A stretch of DNA of 64,000 nucleotides from Candidatus Chlorobium antarcticum (GTDB lineage: Bacteria; Bacteroidota; Chlorobiia; Chlorobiales; Chlorobiaceae): NCBI GenBank assembly GCA_030765725.1, contig JAVCDF010000006.1:1-64000 (forward strand), written 5' to 3'. The notes under the pieces are model-generated. The model saw only the letters and a program-made list of their open reading frames with translations. It ran no database searches and was not told the origin of the DNA. Both the position numbers and the translations under genes were made by a program. Positions 29,791 to 41,997 of the stretch are shown here, piece by piece; positions within the stretch are counted from its first letter, which is position 1, and each line of letters starts with the position of its first letter.

Positions 29791-29832
29791 AAAAAGCAGC
29801 CCTTAGTTACTGAGAACGAGGGGCTGCTTTTT
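29791..29832 (-). terminator. Terminator of the rpoBC operon
   Basis: AAAAAGCAGCCC (29791-29802) pairs with GGGCTGCTTTTT (29821-29832). The hairpin is 32 bp past the rpoC stop on the - strand and is followed there by CTTTGG after the T-tract. It is symmetrical and could stop + strand read-through too. Confidence 0.88.
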
Positions 29833-29863
29833 TCTTTTCGTGTCGTGCTGGGTGCCGGAAGCG

Positions 29864-32800
29864 TCAGGCTTCTTCGGTGACCGGCACTTCTGCTTCGGGC
29901 TCTCCGGTGAGCCGGAGGGCTTTGTATTTTTTGAGGCCAGTTCCGGCTGGAATCAGCTTGCCAACAATAACATTCTCCTTGAGGCCTGCGAGATGGTCAA
30001 CCTTGCCGGCTACTGCGGCGTCGGTGAGCACTTTGGTGGTCTCCTGGAAGGATGCCGCGGAAATAACACTTTCGGTCTGCAGTGCGGCACTGGTAATACC
30101 GAGCAGTACGGGGTGTGAGGTTCCCTGCAGGGCCGGCTCGAATGCTATCATTTCCTTGCTGTTCTTGCGGAGTTCGCGGTTGAGCTTGGTAATGTCGCGC
30201 AGTTTCTGCAGCTGGTCGTCCTGAATCCTGGCTGGAGCGTCGCCCCGTTCAGTGATGCGCACTTTCTCGGAGACGCTTTCGTTGGCTTCAAGGAATGCAC
30301 TGCGGTCAATAAGGTCGCCAGGAAGCATTTCGGTGTCACCGGGCTCTTCAACACGAACCTTCTGAAGCATCTGGCGGACAATAACTTCAAGATGCTTGTC
30401 GTTGATTTCCACACCGGCGTTGATCTGGTATACCTTCTGGATTTCGTTGACCAGATACTGCTGAACGGCATTGGGGCCCTGGATACGGAGAATGTCCTGC
30501 GGGGAGACGGCGCCGTCGGTCAGCGGATCGCCGGCCTTGACTTCGTCGCCTTCGTTGGCGAGCACATGCTTTCCAACTTGGACATAGTATATCTTCTCCT
30601 CGCCGAAGTCGTTCTTCACCTTTATTTCCTTGCTGCTGCGACGCTGTGAACCGAAGCTTACATAGCCGTCGATTTCAGTGACGATTGCCGGGTCGGAGGG
30701 AATGCGGGCTTCAAAAAGCTCGGTAACCTTCGGCAGGCCGGCGGTAATATCGCCACCGCTGCGGTCGAGGTTACGGGGAACCTTTGCCATAATGTCGCCG
30801 GGAACTACTTTCTGGCCATCTTCTACATAGAGGTTCGATTTGATCGGCACGGGATAGGTCTTGCGGACCTCTCCTGTTTCGTCAACAATCATCAGACGAG
30901 GCTCACGCGTTTCGGCTGCCCGAAGCTTGGAACGCCAGTTGATAATGGTGTGCTGAGCAAATCCTGTCTGGGGATCGACCTCCTCTTTGTAGGTGACGCC
31001 TTTTTCAATGTCGGCGAACTTGATTGTACCGTTAATTTCAGCAATGATCTGCGTGCTGTTGGGCTCGCTGCTGAAAATAACCTGGTCTTTGCGGACAACA
31101 TCTCCCGCCTTGCAGGCAAGATGCGCACCGTGAGGCACAACATAGCGTTTGAGTACTTTGCCACTGTCGGAATCGACAAGATTGATTTTGCCGTTCTTCT
31201 GGATAACAATGATACTCTCTTCCTCTACGCCGTCTTCGTTAATGGCCGAGTGCTCAACTGTTTTAATGTCTTCAAACTGAACGGTACCTTCGTTAACGGC
31301 CTTGGTTTCAGTTTCAGAGATACCACCCTGTGCGGTACCGCCCTGGTGGAAGGTACGAAGAGTAAGCTGCGTTCCCGGTTCACCGATGGACTGGGCTGCA
31401 ATAACGCCAACGGCCTCACCGATTTCAACCGGCTTGTGGACGGAGAGATTGGTGCCATAGCATTTTGAGCAGATGCCCTGTTTTGATTCGCAGGTAAGCA
31501 CTGAACGGATTTCGGCCTCTTCCACTCCGGGGGAGTCCTGAACGAGCTCGGCATGCTCGTCGGTAATGGTTTCACCTGCCACTACAATAACATTGCCACT
31601 TATGGTGTCAACAATGTCACGGGCGGCAACACGGCCGCGGATCTTCTCGCGGAACTTGATCTGGCCGCTGGTTTCCTCTTCAATGTTGCGGAAAATGTGC
31701 AGACCGCGAGTTGTACCGCAGTCTTCCATGGTCACAATAACATCCTGCGCAACATCGTGCAGCCTTCTGGTCAGGTAACCGGCATCTGCTGTTTTCAGCG
31801 ATGTATCGGAAAGACCTTTTCGTGCACCGTGTGTTGAGATGAAGTACTCAAGAACGGTCAAGCCCTCCTTGAGGTTTGAAATAATCGGGTTTTCAATAAT
31901 CTCGCCCGGCTGTCCCGACATGGATTTCTGCGGACGGGCGATAAGACCCCTCATGCCGGTAAGCTGACGCACCTGCTCACGGGAGCCTCGGGCGCCGGAG
32001 TCGAGCATCATGTAAAGAGGGTTGAATCCTGCGCGGTCCTTTTTGAGAATCTGGTATGACTCCTCGGCAACAATGTTGGAGGTTTTCTGCCAGACATCAA
32101 CAATCTGGTTGTAGCGTTCGTTATCTGTAAGGGTTCCGCGGTTATACTCTTTAACAACCCTGGTGCTGTCGCGCTGGGCCCCTTTAATGTGCTTGGCCTT
32201 GGTTTCCGGAACGATGGCGTCAGACAGGCCGACTGAAAGACCTCCCTTCATTGCGTAATGGAAACCGACCTGCTTGATGTTGTCGAGGAAGCGGGCGGTT
32301 TCAACATTGCCAACCTCGCTCGAGAGGCGACCGATAAGCTCTTTGGCAACCTTTTTGTCGATGACCCGGTTGATGAATCCGATTTCCTCGGGTACACTGT
32401 CGTTGAAGATCACCCTTCCGACGGTGGTCAGAATCACACTCTTCTTTTCGAGCTGCGATTTTAGCCAGGTGTGTTTTTCCGTGCCGGGCTCAACCACAAG
32501 GTCGAGCACGCGCAGCGGATCGAATTTCTGGTCGATGCGCCCGGTGTGCTGTATGAAAATCTGGGTATGCAGCCCTACTCGCTCTTCGTTGTGCGCAATC
32601 AGCACATCTTCGCGGCTGTAGAAAACAGCACCTTCGCCAACACCACCGGAACGGGATTTGGTAAGGTAGTACATACCGAGCACCATGTCCTGCGAAGGAA
32701 CGGTAACGGGCTTGCCTGACTGGGGAAGAATCAGGTTGTGCGACGAGAGCATAAGGAGAGACGCCTCAAGCTGAGCCTCCTGCGAAAGGGGCACATGCAC

Positions 32801-34318
32801 AGCCATCTGATCACCGTCAAAATCGGCGTTGAAAGCGGTACAGACAAGCGGATGTATCTGAATTGCCTTGCCTTCAATCAGTACCGGCTGGAAAGCCTGA
32901 ATACCAAGACGATGAAGAGTTGGAGCTCTGTTAAGCATCACCGGGCGACCGTCAATAACCTTTTCAAGCACATCCCAGACGATGGGATCCTTCTTGTCAA
33001 TAAGCTTTTTGGCGGATTTAACCGATTTGGCTATGCCGCGCTCAACAAGCCTCCTGATAACAAAGGGCTGAAAGAGCTCAATGGCCATGCTTTTCGGCAG
33101 ACCGCACTGGTGCAATTTGAGTTCCGGACCAACCACAATGACGGAACGGCCGGAGTAATCAACGCGCTTTCCGAGAAGGTTCTGGCGGAAACGACCCTGC
33201 TTGCCCTTGAGAGAGTCGGATAGTGATTTCAGCGGCCTGTTCGATTCGCCGGTCTTGACGGCGTTAGCCTTGCGGGAATTGTCGAACAGCGCATCAACAG
33301 CTTCCTGAAGCATCCGCTTTTCGTTGCGGAGAATAACCTCCGGGGCGCGGATGTCAATCAGCTTTTTGAGCCTGTTGTTGCGGATGATGACACGACGGTA
33401 AAGGTCGTTGAGATCAGATGTGGCAAAACGGCCACCTTCGAGCGGAACAAGAGGACGGAGCTCAGGCGGAATAACCGGAATTGCTTCCATCACCATATAC
33501 TCGGGCTTGTTGCCTTCGTAGATGTAGGGCTCGGGCATTTCGTCCTCAGGGAAGAGGCCGGTTGATTTTTTGCGCACTTTGCGGTGCGGCTCGTAGCTCT
33601 TGCGGAAGGCTTCAACAACTTTGAGGCGCTTGAGGGCATCGGCGCGCTTCTGTTCGGAACTGCTCTCTTTGAGAATGGTCCGAAGATGCACAGAGGATGC
33701 GTCAAGATCGAGGTTGCGGAGAAGCATATGAATAGCCTCGCCGCCCATTTTGGCAACAAACTTCGCGGGATCTGAATCTTCAAGATCCTGGTTGTCTTCA
33801 AACTCGGTGATTATCTGGAAGTACTGCTCTTCGGTCAGGCGGTCAAGTTTCTTGATCCCCTGCTTTTCGCCCGGCTCACCGGGATTGATGACCACATAAA
33901 CTTCGTAATAGATGATCCTCTCAAGCTCTTTTGTGGAGAGGTCGAGAAGCGCACCGATTTTGCTTGGCACCGAACGGAAGAACCATGTATGCACAACTGG
34001 AACTGCAAGGGCTATATGGCCCATGCGCTCGCGCCGCACGCTCTTGGTTGTAACCTCCACACCGCAACGGTCGCAGATGATCCCTTTATAGCGGACCCTC
34101 TTGTACTTTCCGCAGTAGCACTCCCAGTCTTTCGTGGGGCCGAATATTTTTTCGCACATCAGACCGTCCCGTTCAGGCTTGAAGGTACGGTAGTTGATGG
34201 TTTCAGGTTTCAGTACCTCTCCGCGCGAGTGTGCAAGAATGCTTTCAGGCGAGGCGATGCTGAACTTAATCCTTGAAAAATCACCTTTAAGCGGCGATGC
34301 TCCCTGTGAGAAAATCAT
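29864..34318 (-). CDS. rpoC: DNA-directed RNA polymerase subunit beta'
   Basis: This subunit of about 1484 aa carries the catalytic Mg site [12 protein letters not shown] at about 497-508. The N-terminal zinc site is CYCGKYKRV...CDRCG (about 67-87), and the second zinc site near the C-terminus is [13 protein letters not shown]. The trigger-loop region includes [15 protein letters not shown]. Long C-terminal jaw sequences account for the length, as in Bacteroidota/Chlorobiota. The ATG at 34318 ([11 protein letters not shown]) is preferred to a TTG two codons upstream. It follows rpoB by 72 bp. Confidence 0.97.
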   Translation of the reverse strand: MIFSQGASPLKGDFSRIKFSIASPESILAHSRGEVLKPETINYRTFKPERDGLMCEKIFGPTKDWECYCGKYKRVRYKGIICDRCGVEVTTKSVRRERMGHIALAVPVVHTWFFRSVPSKIGALLDLSTKELERIIYYEVYVVINPGEPGEKQGIKKLDRLTEEQYFQIITEFEDNQDLEDSDPAKFVAKMGGEAIHMLLRNLDLDASSVHLRTILKESSSEQKRADALKRLKVVEAFRKSYEPHRKVRKKSTGLFPEDEMPEPYIYEGNKPEYMVMEAIPVIPPELRPLVPLEGGRFATSDLNDLYRRVIIRNNRLKKLIDIRAPEVILRNEKRMLQEAVDALFDNSRKANAVKTGESNRPLKSLSDSLKGKQGRFRQNLLGKRVDYSGRSVIVVGPELKLHQCGLPKSMAIELFQPFVIRRLVERGIAKSVKSAKKLIDKKDPIVWDVLEKVIDGRPVMLNRAPTLHRLGIQAFQPVLIEGKAIQIHPLVCTAFNADFDGDQMAVHVPLSQEAQLEASLLMLSSHNLILPQSGKPVTVPSQDMVLGMYYLTKSRSGGVGEGAVFYSREDVLIAHNEERVGLHTQIFIQHTGRIDQKFDPLRVLDLVVEPGTEKHTWLKSQLEKKSVILTTVGRVIFNDSVPEEIGFINRVIDKKVAKELIGRLSSEVGNVETARFLDNIKQVGFHYAMKGGLSVGLSDAIVPETKAKHIKGAQRDSTRVVKEYNRGTLTDNERYNQIVDVWQKTSNIVAEESYQILKKDRAGFNPLYMMLDSGARGSREQVRQLTGMRGLIARPQKSMSGQPGEIIENPIISNLKEGLTVLEYFISTHGARKGLSDTSLKTADAGYLTRRLHDVAQDVIVTMEDCGTTRGLHIFRNIEEETSGQIKFREKIRGRVAARDIVDTISGNVIVVAGETITDEHAELVQDSPGVEEAEIRSVLTCESKQGICSKCYGTNLSVHKPVEIGEAVGVIAAQSIGEPGTQLTLRTFHQGGTAQGGISETETKAVNEGTVQFEDIKTVEHSAINEDGVEEESIIVIQKNGKINLVDSDSGKVLKRYVVPHGAHLACKAGDVVRKDQVIFSSEPNSTQIIAEINGTIKFADIEKGVTYKEEVDPQTGFAQHTIINWRSKLRAAETREPRLMIVDETGEVRKTYPVPIKSNLYVEDGQKVVPGDIMAKVPRNLDRSGGDITAGLPKVTELFEARIPSDPAIVTEIDGYVSFGSQRRSSKEIKVKNDFGEEKIYYVQVGKHVLANEGDEVKAGDPLTDGAVSPQDILRIQGPNAVQQYLVNEIQKVYQINAGVEINDKHLEVIVRQMLQKVRVEEPGDTEMLPGDLIDRSAFLEANESVSEKVRITERGDAPARIQDDQLQKLRDITKLNRELRKNSKEMIAFEPALQGTSHPVLLGITSAALQTESVISAASFQETTKVLTDAAVAGKVDHLAGLKENVIVGKLIPAGTGLKKYKALRLTGEPEAEVPVTEEA

Positions 34319-34390
34319 AGTCAATATCCTGGTTAAACGACTCGTTTCAACTTTCGTTAATGCTGTTCAAGGCCACCGCGGCTCCCCTCT

Positions 34391-37300
34391 CTAAGGGACC
34401 CGGTCATCGATACGGACCTCAAGGCCAAGGCCCTGCAGCTCTCTGATAAGCACATTGAAGGATTCAGGAATTCCCGGTTCGGGAAGGTTCTGACCCTTGA
34501 CAATTGCCTCGTAGGTTTTGTTTCGGCCAATGACATCATCACTCTTGACAGTCAGCATCTCACGGAGGATGTTGGCTGCACCGTATGCCTCAAGTGCCCA
34601 GACCTCCATTTCACCAAACCGCTGACCGCCGAACTGCGCCTTTCCTCCCAGCGGCTGCTGGGTAATGAGCGAGTATGGGCCGGTTGAGCGGGCGTGAATC
34701 TTGTCGTCAACAAGGTGGCCCAGCTTGAGCATATAAATGTACCCTACCGTCACCTCATCATCGAACCGCTCGCCTGTGCGGCCGTCGTAAAGACTGACCT
34801 TGCCGTTGACGGGAAGTCCTGCGCGCTCAAGCTCTGCCTGAACCTCTTCGTAAGTGGCGCCGTTGAAAATCGGAGTCTTGAATTTGACACCGAGCGTTTT
34901 GGCTGCCCAGCCGAGAGAGGTTTCATAGAGCTGGCCTATGTTCATACGACTCGGAACACCGAGCGGGTTGAGCACAATGTCAACCGGCTTTCCGTCAGCC
35001 ATGAATGGCATGTCCTCAATAGGCAGAATTTTACCTACAACACCCTTATTTCCGTGACGACCGGCCATTTTGTCGCCAACCTGTATTTTGCGCTTCTGAG
35101 CAATGTACACTTTAGCGAGCTCCTCAATTCCGGGAGGCAGTTCGTCGCCAACATTGACCTTGTATTTTTCGTTCTCCCTTTCGTCAGCGAGATCCTTCAG
35201 CTTGAAGCGGAACTCCTTTACAAGACGGATGACGCTGTCGTCAACCTTTTTCGTTCCAGTGATCCCCTTTGTGAAATCAACATTCTCAAGGAAGGAAAGG
35301 CCTGCGAATTTCGAGATTAGTGCGTCGTCGAACTTTGCTCCATCTGCGGCAAGGACTTTGCCTTTGTCACTCTGAAGTCCGATGGTCTTTTTGCCCTCAA
35401 GAATCTGGCGGAGCCATTTTTCAAAACTAATGCGCAAGTCCTGCTCACGGCGTTCGAAGCGGCGGTCGATAAGCTCAATTTTCTCCTTGACATCCATCCC
35501 AACCTTTTTCTTGCGGCTAAAGAGCTTTGTCTTAATGACAATGCCTTTCATTCCGGCTGGCACATGCATGGAGGCATCTTTCACATCGCTCGACTTGTCG
35601 CCGAAGATGGCCCTGAGAAGCTTTTCTTCAGGGGTGGGATCGCTCTCGCCTTTCGGCGTGATTCTACCCACAAGAATGTCGCGCTCCTTGACTTCGGCTC
35701 CAATACGCACAATGCCGTTGTCGTCAAGGTTACGGAGCGCTTCGTCGCTTACATTGTAGATGTCGCGAGTAAACTGCTCTTCACCCCGTTTCGTGTCGCG
35801 AACATTTGCCTCGAACTCATGAACATGGATTGAGGTAAACACATCGTCGTAGACAAGGCGTTCACTGAGAATGATTGCATCCTCAAAGTTGTATCCACGC
35901 CATGGCATGAAAGCCACAAGAACATTCTTTCCAAGAGCCAGTTCGCCGTTCTCGGTGGAAGAGCTGTCGGCAAGTACGGTGCCCTTTTCAACTTTCTGTC
36001 CGTTATGGACAAGCGGCTTCTGCGAAATGCAGGTATCCTGGTTGGAGCGCTTGAACTTGATCATCCGATAGGTTTTGAGTCCTTCGTCGGGATCGAGCAG
36101 TGAGAGTTCTTCGTTACTGTCGGGGTTGATGTCGTAACGGACTTTGATGTATTCAGCCGTCACCTCTTCAACCACACCGGTACCCTCGCCCAAACAAACG
36201 GAGCGGGAGTCGTGGGCCACCTTGCCCTCCATTCCGGTTCCCACAACAGGGGCCTCGGAGGTAAGAAGCGGCACTGCCTGGCGCTGCATGTTCGCGCCCA
36301 TCAGGGCACGGTTTCCGTCATCATGCTCAAGGAAGGGGATAAGTGCCGCCGCCGCGCTTACAATCTGCACGGGGGAAACATCCATGTAGTTGACATCCTC
36401 AGATGGCACAAGGGGATAATCTCCCTTGGTCCTTGCCTGCACGGATTCGTCAATAATGTTGTTTTTGTCATCAAGCTTAATACTGACAGGAACGGTAATC
36501 TTGTTCTCTTCGTCCTCTGCAGAAAGCATAAGGACCTCGTCCGTCACATGGCCCTTGTCGACAACGCGGTAAGGGGTTTGAATAAAACCCTTGTCGTTGA
36601 TTTCCGCATAGACAGAAAGCGAGGAAATAAGACCGATGTTTGGACCCTCAGGGGTCTCAATCGGGCAGAGCCTGCCGTAATGGGTATAGTGGACATCGCG
36701 AACCTCGAAACCTGCGCGTTCGCGGGTAAGGCCACCCGGTCCGAGAGCCGACACCCTCCGTTTGTTGGTCATTTCGGCCAGCGGGTTGGTCTGATCCATG
36801 AACTGTGAAAGCTGACTGGTGGCGAAAAAGCTCGACACCACGCTCGACACTGTCCGGGCGTTAATGAGGTCACTGGGCGCAATTTTGTCGGAGTCGCGGG
36901 AGTTGAGTTTTTCGCGGACATTCTTGCCCATGCGAGCAAGACCGATAACAAACTGCGCAGCAAGCTGCTCACCAACCGAACGGACACGACGGTTTGCCAG
37001 ATGATCCACATCATCCACCTCGGCCTGACCGTTGACCAGTTTGATGAGGTAGTTGATGACGGATATAATGTCATAGTGGGTCAGCACCAGCATGTCTTCG
37101 CCGAGAGGTTCGTCGGAGAATGACTGAATAGTCTGGTGAATCTTTTCACTGATAGCGTCGGAAAGCTCTTTCAGCTCTTCTTTTCCTGCAAGGTAGCCTT
37201 CAAGCTCCGAAAACTCTTTGCTGAGCTTTTTTCGGATTCTGTAGCGGCCAACCTCGCCGAGGTCATACTTCTTCTGATTGAAGAAGGTGCGCTCAAGGAA

Positions 37301-38350
37301 GCTTCGAGCGGCATCAATATCAGGAGCCTCATTGGCCCTGAGCTCTTCATAAACAATTTCAAGCGCCTCCTCTTCTGTAGCGGAGCTATCATTGAGGATG
37401 GTGTTGGTAACAATGGACTTGTCCTGCCCTTTGTCGCCGCCGTTGAAGGTTTTCATAACCTTCACGCTTTTCTGTCCGGTAGCAATTATCTGCTCAAGCA
37501 CCTCTTCGGTAATTGCCGTTCTGGCGCTGACAACCTCACCAGTGTTCATGTCGACAATGTCGGCTGCAAGGTACTGCCCTATAATGCGGTCTTTTTTGAC
37601 CCCTTTGAGAGAAACCTCTTCAACAAGGTCGAACAGGCCGAGAATGTCTTCATCACGGGCAAACCCGATGGCACGAAGCAGTGCTGTAACCAGAAAGTTC
37701 TTCTTCTGGTCTATATAGACAAAGATCTGGTTGTTTATATCGGTCTGGAACTCAATCCACGACCCGCGGGTCGGGACGATTTTGGCCGAATACATTTTCT
37801 TGCCGTTCGGATGGACGGCTTCGCTGAACACGACGCCGGGAGAACGGTGAAGCTGGGCTACAACAACGCGCTCGGCGCCGTTGACAATAAAGGTGCCGCG
37901 CTCGGTCATATATGGAATACGGCCGAGGTAAACCTCCTGCTGGAGCGTCTCCTTCCAGTCGGTCTCGTCCGCCTCATCCTTGTAGGAAAGCTTCAGCTTT
38001 ACCTTCAGGGAAACATCATAGGTGAGTCCGCGCTCAATACAGTCTTCCACCGTATACTTCGGTTTGTCGAAGCTGTATGAGCTATACTCAAGAAGGTAGA
38101 GACCGCGCGTATCGGTAATGGGAAACGCGCTGCGCAGAACCCGCTCAAGACCCTGGTCGCGCCGTTTTGCAAGCGGCACGCTGTCCTGAATAAAATTGTG
38201 GAACGAATCGAGCTGGACTTTTAAAAGGTCGGGAGCTTTTATGACGCTTTGTATTTTCGAAAAATCAATACACGGTGTTGGTGTTGCATCAGCCACTTTC
38301 ACATGCACCTCGCTTTTATCAATTGCATGAAATCTTTCATAGTAAGTCAC
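34391..38350 (-). CDS. rpoB: DNA-directed RNA polymerase subunit beta, GTG start
   Basis: This subunit of about 1319 aa holds the rifampicin-cluster region [20 protein letters not shown] (about 512-531) and [19 protein letters not shown]. The active-site block [15 protein letters not shown] and the C-terminal [20 protein letters not shown] are intact. The start is GTG at 38350, since no in-frame ATG precedes the conserved sequence and the next Met is far inside. Asn at 529 stands at the E. coli H526 position. It is transcribed with rplL upstream across a 155-bp gap with a hairpin. Confidence 0.96.
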   Translation of the reverse strand: MTYYERFHAIDKSEVHVKVADATPTPCIDFSKIQSVIKAPDLLKVQLDSFHNFIQDSVPLAKRRDQGLERVLRSAFPITDTRGLYLLEYSSYSFDKPKYTVEDCIERGLTYDVSLKVKLKLSYKDEADETDWKETLQQEVYLGRIPYMTERGTFIVNGAERVVVAQLHRSPGVVFSEAVHPNGKKMYSAKIVPTRGSWIEFQTDINNQIFVYIDQKKNFLVTALLRAIGFARDEDILGLFDLVEEVSLKGVKKDRIIGQYLAADIVDMNTGEVVSARTAITEEVLEQIIATGQKSVKVMKTFNGGDKGQDKSIVTNTILNDSSATEEEALEIVYEELRANEAPDIDAARSFLERTFFNQKKYDLGEVGRYRIRKKLSKEFSELEGYLAGKEELKELSDAISEKIHQTIQSFSDEPLGEDMLVLTHYDIISVINYLIKLVNGQAEVDDVDHLANRRVRSVGEQLAAQFVIGLARMGKNVREKLNSRDSDKIAPSDLINARTVSSVVSSFFATSQLSQFMDQTNPLAEMTNKRRVSALGPGGLTRERAGFEVRDVHYTHYGRLCPIETPEGPNIGLISSLSVYAEINDKGFIQTPYRVVDKGHVTDEVLMLSAEDEENKITVPVSIKLDDKNNIIDESVQARTKGDYPLVPSEDVNYMDVSPVQIVSAAAALIPFLEHDDGNRALMGANMQRQAVPLLTSEAPVVGTGMEGKVAHDSRSVCLGEGTGVVEEVTAEYIKVRYDINPDSNEELSLLDPDEGLKTYRMIKFKRSNQDTCISQKPLVHNGQKVEKGTVLADSSSTENGELALGKNVLVAFMPWRGYNFEDAIILSERLVYDDVFTSIHVHEFEANVRDTKRGEEQFTRDIYNVSDEALRNLDDNGIVRIGAEVKERDILVGRITPKGESDPTPEEKLLRAIFGDKSSDVKDASMHVPAGMKGIVIKTKLFSRKKKVGMDVKEKIELIDRRFERREQDLRISFEKWLRQILEGKKTIGLQSDKGKVLAADGAKFDDALISKFAGLSFLENVDFTKGITGTKKVDDSVIRLVKEFRFKLKDLADERENEKYKVNVGDELPPGIEELAKVYIAQKRKIQVGDKMAGRHGNKGVVGKILPIEDMPFMADGKPVDIVLNPLGVPSRMNIGQLYETSLGWAAKTLGVKFKTPIFNGATYEEVQAELERAGLPVNGKVSLYDGRTGERFDDEVTVGYIYMLKLGHLVDDKIHARSTGPYSLITQQPLGGKAQFGGQRFGEMEVWALEAYGAANILREMLTVKSDDVIGRNKTYEAIVKGQNLPEPGIPESFNVLIRELQGLGLEVRIDDRVP

Positions 38351-38451
38351 AACTTGGAGCCGCTTAAACCCAACCGGCCGAAAAGGCGCGGGGGAAGCTC
38401 AGTCGCATCATCAAAGGACTACATTAAAACCACTACTTACACAAACAGACA

Positions 38452-38480
38452 AAGCTCCACCTCAATTTGAAGCAGAGCTT
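38452..38480 (-). promoter_or_regulatory. Hairpin in the rplL-rpoB gap (possible attenuator)
   Basis: AAGCTC (38452-38457) pairs with GAGCTT (38475-38480), with TCAA/TTGA inside. On the - strand it is followed by TGTCTGTTTG. Partial terminators between rplL and rpoB are known in other bacteria to lower polymerase output relative to ribosomal proteins. The same role here is inference. Confidence 0.45.
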
Positions 38481-38505
38481 GCTGCATGAATCGGCTTGAC
38501 GAAAA

Positions 38506-38874
38506 TCACTTCAGCTCTACTGATGCGCCCGCATCTTTGAGCTCCTTGACAATCTTCTCGGCGTCCTCTTTTGAGACAGCTTCTTTAACTGCCTTAGGTG
38601 CGCCGTCAACAAGATCCTTAGCCTCTTTCAGACCAAGACCTGTGAGTGCACGAACAGCTTTGATGACATTGATTTTGCTGTCTCCAGCTGCGGTAAGAAT
38701 AACATCAAACTCGGTCTGCTCTTCAACAGCAGCTGCAGGTGCTACTGCTGCTGCGCCGGCTACGACTGCAGGTGCGGCGCTGACGCCGAATTTGTCCTCA
38801 AGCGCCTTAACGAGTGCTGCTGCATCGGTAAGGGTAAGGCTGCCAATTTCTTCTACAAGTGTTTCGATAGACAT
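38506..38874 (-). CDS. rplL: 50S ribosomal protein L7/L12
   Basis: This 122-aa stalk protein has the N-terminal dimerisation helix pair, an Ala-rich hinge (about 35-55) and the C-terminal factor-binding domain with [20 protein letters not shown]. The ATG at 38874 has GAGAGG 5 nt upstream. The open frame to 38970 overlaps rplJ and is rejected. Confidence 0.97.
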   Translation of the reverse strand: MSIETLVEEIGSLTLTDAAALVKALEDKFGVSAAPAVVAGAAAVAPAAAVEEQTEFDVILTAAGDSKINVIKAVRALTGLGLKEAKDLVDGAPKAVKEAVSKEDAEKIVKELKDAGASVELK

Positions 38875-38941
38875 TATTTCCTCTCTTCTGTTTAATTGAC
38901 TGATGTAAATAAATTGAGTGCGTAATAGACTTTTTATGACC

Positions 38942-39460
38942 TTACTGCTTCTGTTTTCCGACCTGGTCAACTACAGAAACAAGATCCCTCATAACCGCGT
39001 TCATAACCATTGGAACGCCGGCAATAACACTGTTGATGACTCCTGCTGCACGGCCGATGTTCTCTGTTTTGGTTAGCATTTCAGACAGCATGCCGAGCTG
39101 GCTAGCCTCAAAAACAACCCCGTCAATGGCCGCCATTTTAAACTTCAGCGCTTCGTTGTCTTTGCTGAACTTTTTGATTACCCGCGCCGGGGCGATCGGG
39201 TCATCATAGCCGAACGCAACGGCTGTTGTGCTTTTCAGCGCAACGGCAAGTTTGTCGGCTCCGGCAAGGTCACTGAGGGCTTTTTTGACCAGCGTGTTCT
39301 TGACAACACGGTACTCAACTCCCACCTTGCGGAATTCATTGCGGAGTTCAGACATTCTGGCAACGCTCAGACCCTGGAACTCAGTAAGATATATTCCCTG
39401 TGACCGGCTCACCTTCTCGGCAACGCTCTGGACCACCTGCTCTTTTTTCTCTCGCTTCAT
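38942..39460 (-). CDS. rplJ: 50S ribosomal protein L10
   Basis: This 172-aa protein anchors the L7/L12 stalk. It starts [20 protein letters not shown] and has [13 protein letters not shown] and [11 protein letters not shown], then a C-terminal helix that binds L12 dimers. It is 67 bp ahead of rplL and 18 bp after rplA. The short rplA-rplJ gap leaves no room for a separate L10 leader there. Confidence 0.96.
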   Translation of the reverse strand: MKREKKEQVVQSVAEKVSRSQGIYLTEFQGLSVARMSELRNEFRKVGVEYRVVKNTLVKKALSDLAGADKLAVALKSTTAVAFGYDDPIAPARVIKKFSKDNEALKFKMAAIDGVVFEASQLGMLSEMLTKTENIGRAAGVINSVIAGVPMVMNAVMRDLVSVVDQVGKQKQ

Positions 39461-39478
39461 CGTATAAACCGGTTTTTG

Positions 39479-40168
39479 TTAGGCAACAACTTTTTCCATT
39501 TTAACCCTCACGCTCGGAGACATGGTGCTCGACAGGGAAACCCCCTGTACATACAGCCCCTTTGCCGCGGAAGGCTTCAGGCGAACAACCTCGCGGAGGA
39601 AGCTGGAAATGTTGGCCACCAGCTGATCGGCCTCGAATGACACCTTGCCGACCGGGGCGTGCACATTGCCCGCCTTGTCGACACGGAACTCGATTTTTCC
39701 CGCCTTGACATCTTTAACCGCTTTGGCCACATCCATGGTAACCGTACCTGATTTCGGATTCGGCATCAGGCCACGGGGCCCAAGAATCTTGGCAACTTTA
39801 CCAAGCTGCCCCATAACATCGGGGGTGGCAACAATGACATCAACACCAGTCCATCCGTTCTGAATTTTCTCTATATACTCCTCAAAGCCAACGAAATCCG
39901 CTCCCGCTTCCTCTGCTTCAGCAACCTTGGCCTCTTTGCAGACAACAAGCACCGAAACGACTTTGCCCGTACCATGCGGAAGCATGACGGTGCCGCGAAC
40001 CACCTGGTCGGCGTGACGGGGATCAACTCCCAGCTTTACAACCACATCAATAGTGGCATCAAACTTCGCTTTGGTAATCTCCCTGACTTTCACAACAGCA
40101 TCAGCGAGATCATACTCCCGATTCCGGTCGACCTGCGACGCTGCGTCCCTGTAATTTTTTCCTGCCAT
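39479..40168 (-). CDS. rplA: 50S ribosomal protein L1
   Basis: This 229-aa two-domain protein builds the L1 stalk. It has the conserved [26 protein letters not shown]-like region (only partly quoted here) and the hinge signature [16 protein letters not shown]1 commonly represses its own operon through an mRNA mimic. I cannot identify that site here. Confidence 0.97.
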   Translation of the reverse strand: MAGKNYRDAASQVDRNREYDLADAVVKVREITKAKFDATIDVVVKLGVDPRHADQVVRGTVMLPHGTGKVVSVLVVCKEAKVAEAEEAGADFVGFEEYIEKIQNGWTGVDVIVATPDVMGQLGKVAKILGPRGLMPNPKSGTVTMDVAKAVKDVKAGKIEFRVDKAGNVHAPVGKVSFEADQLVANISSFLREVVRLKPSAAKGLYVQGVSLSSTMSPSVRVKMEKVVA

Positions 40169-40254
40169 CAGTATATTTATGCAAGTGGTTAAAAAAAGCG
40201 GCTGTGAGGCCTCCCACGATCTATCGAATAAAAAACGGTATGTCTCGGTGCTGC

Positions 40255-40680
40255 TCAGCCCTCAACAACAATACCCATGCTCCGAGCCGTGCCCATAACC
40301 ATCTCTTCAGCGCCACGAAGATCAAAGGCATTGAGGTCGGGCATTTTCAGCTCGGCAATTTTCTGCACCTGCTCACGGGTAACGGTGCCAACCTTGTTAC
40401 GGTTTGGCTCTCCGGAGCCTTTCTGCAGACCAGCTTCCTTAAGAAGGAGCACCGCGGCAGGAGGGGTCTTGGTGATGAATGTGAACGACTTGTCAGCATA
40501 GACAGTGATGACCACAGGAATGATCATGCCGGCCTCAGACTGGGTCTTCGCATTGAACTGCTTGCAGAACTCCATAATGTTCACACCTTTCTGGCCAAGG
40601 GCCGGACCGACGGGAGGCGCCGGATTAGCACCGCCGGCAGGAATCTGGAGCTTAATGAAACCGATTACTTTTTTTGCCAT
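40255..40680 (-). CDS. rplK: 50S ribosomal protein L11
   Basis: This 141-aa protein of the GTPase centre starts [20 protein letters not shown] and has [19 protein letters not shown]-type sequence with the prolines bound by thiostrepton-like ligands. It ends in the RNA-binding domain with [15 protein letters not shown]. It is 48 bp downstream of nusG. Confidence 0.97.
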   Translation of the reverse strand: MAKKVIGFIKLQIPAGGANPAPPVGPALGQKGVNIMEFCKQFNAKTQSEAGMIIPVVITVYADKSFTFITKTPPAAVLLLKEAGLQKGSGEPNRNKVGTVTREQVQKIAELKMPDLNAFDLRGAEEMVMGTARSMGIVVEG

Positions 40681-40728
40681 ATCCTCTTTCTGTTCAGAAG
40701 CTTACTACAAGACGTAAGCCAATTGTTT

Positions 40729-41304
40729 TTATTGGGAAACTGATTTCACCTGCGAAAAATCAAGCTCAGTCGGCGTACTGCGGCCGAAGAAACTGATCAT
40801 CACCTTCACTTTCATCCTTTCAGGGCAAACCTCATGCACAACACCGGCCAGCGAACTGAACGGCCCATCAATAACCTTCACAGAGTCACCCACATTGTAG
40901 GGAGCCTCGATCACCGTCCTCTCGGTTATGGCATTCTCCGGCTGAAGGAGCTTCTCCACCTCATCGGGACGGAGCGGCACAGGATTGTCGTCAACGCCAA
41001 GAAATCCCATAATTGAGGGGATGTCAAGAATCAGGTTGCGAGTCTGCTTGTCGAGCACCGCTTCAATAAGAACATATCCCGGAAACGCATTCTTGGTCAT
41101 CGCGCGCTTCTTGCCGTTCTTCACCTCTATAAAGCGCTCATAAGGTACATACACCTGCAGGATCTTGTCGCCAAGACCACTGCGCTCCACCTCCGCATCA
41201 ATACCCTCTTTGACTTTCCGCTCATGTCCGGAATAGATTCTCAGAGCATACCAACGCGCTACCGGAACACTTTCCACTTCACTGTCCTTCTTTTTTGCGC
41301 TCAT
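40729..41304 (-). CDS. nusG: Transcription termination/antitermination factor NusG
   Basis: This protein of about 191 aa has the NGN domain (ARWYALRIYSGHERKVK, FPGYVLIEA) and a C-terminal KOW domain (YNVGDSVKVIDGPFSSLAG). It binds RNA polymerase and couples transcription to Rho or the ribosome. The ATG at 41304 (MSAKKKD) is chosen; the longer frame runs back toward secE. The gap to secE is 19 bp. Confidence 0.96.
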   Translation of the reverse strand: MSAKKKDSEVESVPVARWYALRIYSGHERKVKEGIDAEVERSGLGDKILQVYVPYERFIEVKNGKKRAMTKNAFPGYVLIEAVLDKQTRNLILDIPSIMGFLGVDDNPVPLRPDEVEKLLQPENAITERTVIEAPYNVGDSVKVIDGPFSSLAGVVHEVCPERMKVKVMISFFGRSTPTELDFSQVKSVSQ

Positions 41305-41323
41305 CAAACGACTTCCCGTTTTC

Positions 41324-41515
41324 TTACAGTAACTTCCCCATCGCAGCACCAATCACCCAATCAACAACAAAGGTGAAAAGCGCCAGAAGCCCCGACACAG
41401 TCAGGACAACAACAGTCAAATCTTTTATCTCTTCCTTTCCCGGCCACACAACTTTCCGCATCTCGTTAACAACATCACGGTAGTACTGGGAAGCCTTTGC
41501 GATATACTTGTTCAT
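41324..41515 (-). CDS. secE: Preprotein translocase subunit SecE
   Basis: This 63-aa single-span subunit stabilises SecY. The amphipathic helix YYRDVVNEMRKVVWPGKEE includes the family VxWP motif, and one membrane segment (about 38-58) follows. The ATG at 41515 is preferred over a GTG at 41548 that would add 11 residues. Confidence 0.94.
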   Translation of the reverse strand: MNKYIAKASQYYRDVVNEMRKVVWPGKEEIKDLTVVVLTVSGLLALFTFVVDWVIGAAMGKLL

Positions 41516-41561
41516 ATATTTCAGAGCCCGTAATAAACTTTGCGCCACAATCTCCGCTCAG

Positions 41562-41634
41562 CACGTCAGGAGGGACTCGAACCCCCAACCTGCGGTTTTG
41601 GAGACCGCTGCTCTACCAATTAAGCTACTGACGT
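41562..41634 (-). tRNA. tRNA-Trp (anticodon CCA)
   Basis: The 73-nt cloverleaf has acceptor ACGTCAG paired with CTGACGT and discriminator G. The anticodon stem GCGGT/ACCGC has loop CTCCAAA with CCA. The T arm carries GGGGGTTCGAGTCCC. It directly precedes secE, as in many bacteria. Confidence 0.94.
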
Positions 41635-41662
41635 GTTCCAATAACAGTCACCCAAAAACCTG

Positions 41663-41735
<73 letters not shown>

Positions 41736-41759
41736 CTGACAAAACAGGAAATAAAATCG

Positions 41760-41842
41760 TGGGTAGAGGAGGATTCGAACCTCCGAAGACATATGTCGAC
41801 AGATTTACAGTCTGTTGCGTTTGACCGCTTCGCTACCTACCC
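41760..41842 (-). tRNA. tRNA-Tyr (anticodon GUA)
   Basis: The 83-nt class II tRNA has acceptor GGGTAGG/TCTACCC with one G-T pair. The anticodon stem ACAGACT/AATCTGT region carries GTA, and a long variable arm follows. Discriminator is A. Confidence 0.93.
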
Positions 41843-41854
41843 GCAATCGTTCAG

Positions 41855-41927
41855 AGCTGGTGATGGGACTCGAACCCGCAACCTGCTGATTACAAATCAG
41901 CTGCTCTACCAATTGAGCTACACCAGC
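41855..41927 (-). tRNA. tRNA-Thr (anticodon UGU)
   Basis: The 73-nt cloverleaf has acceptor GCTGGTG/CACCAGC. The anticodon stem GCTGA/TCAGC encloses TTTGTAA, giving TGT. It is first in the transcription order Thr-Tyr-Thr-Trp-secE-nusG. Confidence 0.94.
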
Positions 41928-41997
41928 AGCTCAGTCAAAAAACAGGGCAGGTAATATAATGAGATGATTTACAAATACAAAAAAAAAGAACATGTTT

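Noticed and set aside
37136-38080. 314-aa open frame on the + strand
   Set aside because: It lies entirely antisense to rpoB, whose protein is unmistakable. Its translation has no domain-like pattern, and long antisense frames are common opposite GC-biased genes.
41941-41997. A-rich tract with ACATGT after the SDR gene as a terminator
   Set aside because: The - strand has a T-run, but no GC-containing stem; it may aid termination but cannot be called with confidence.
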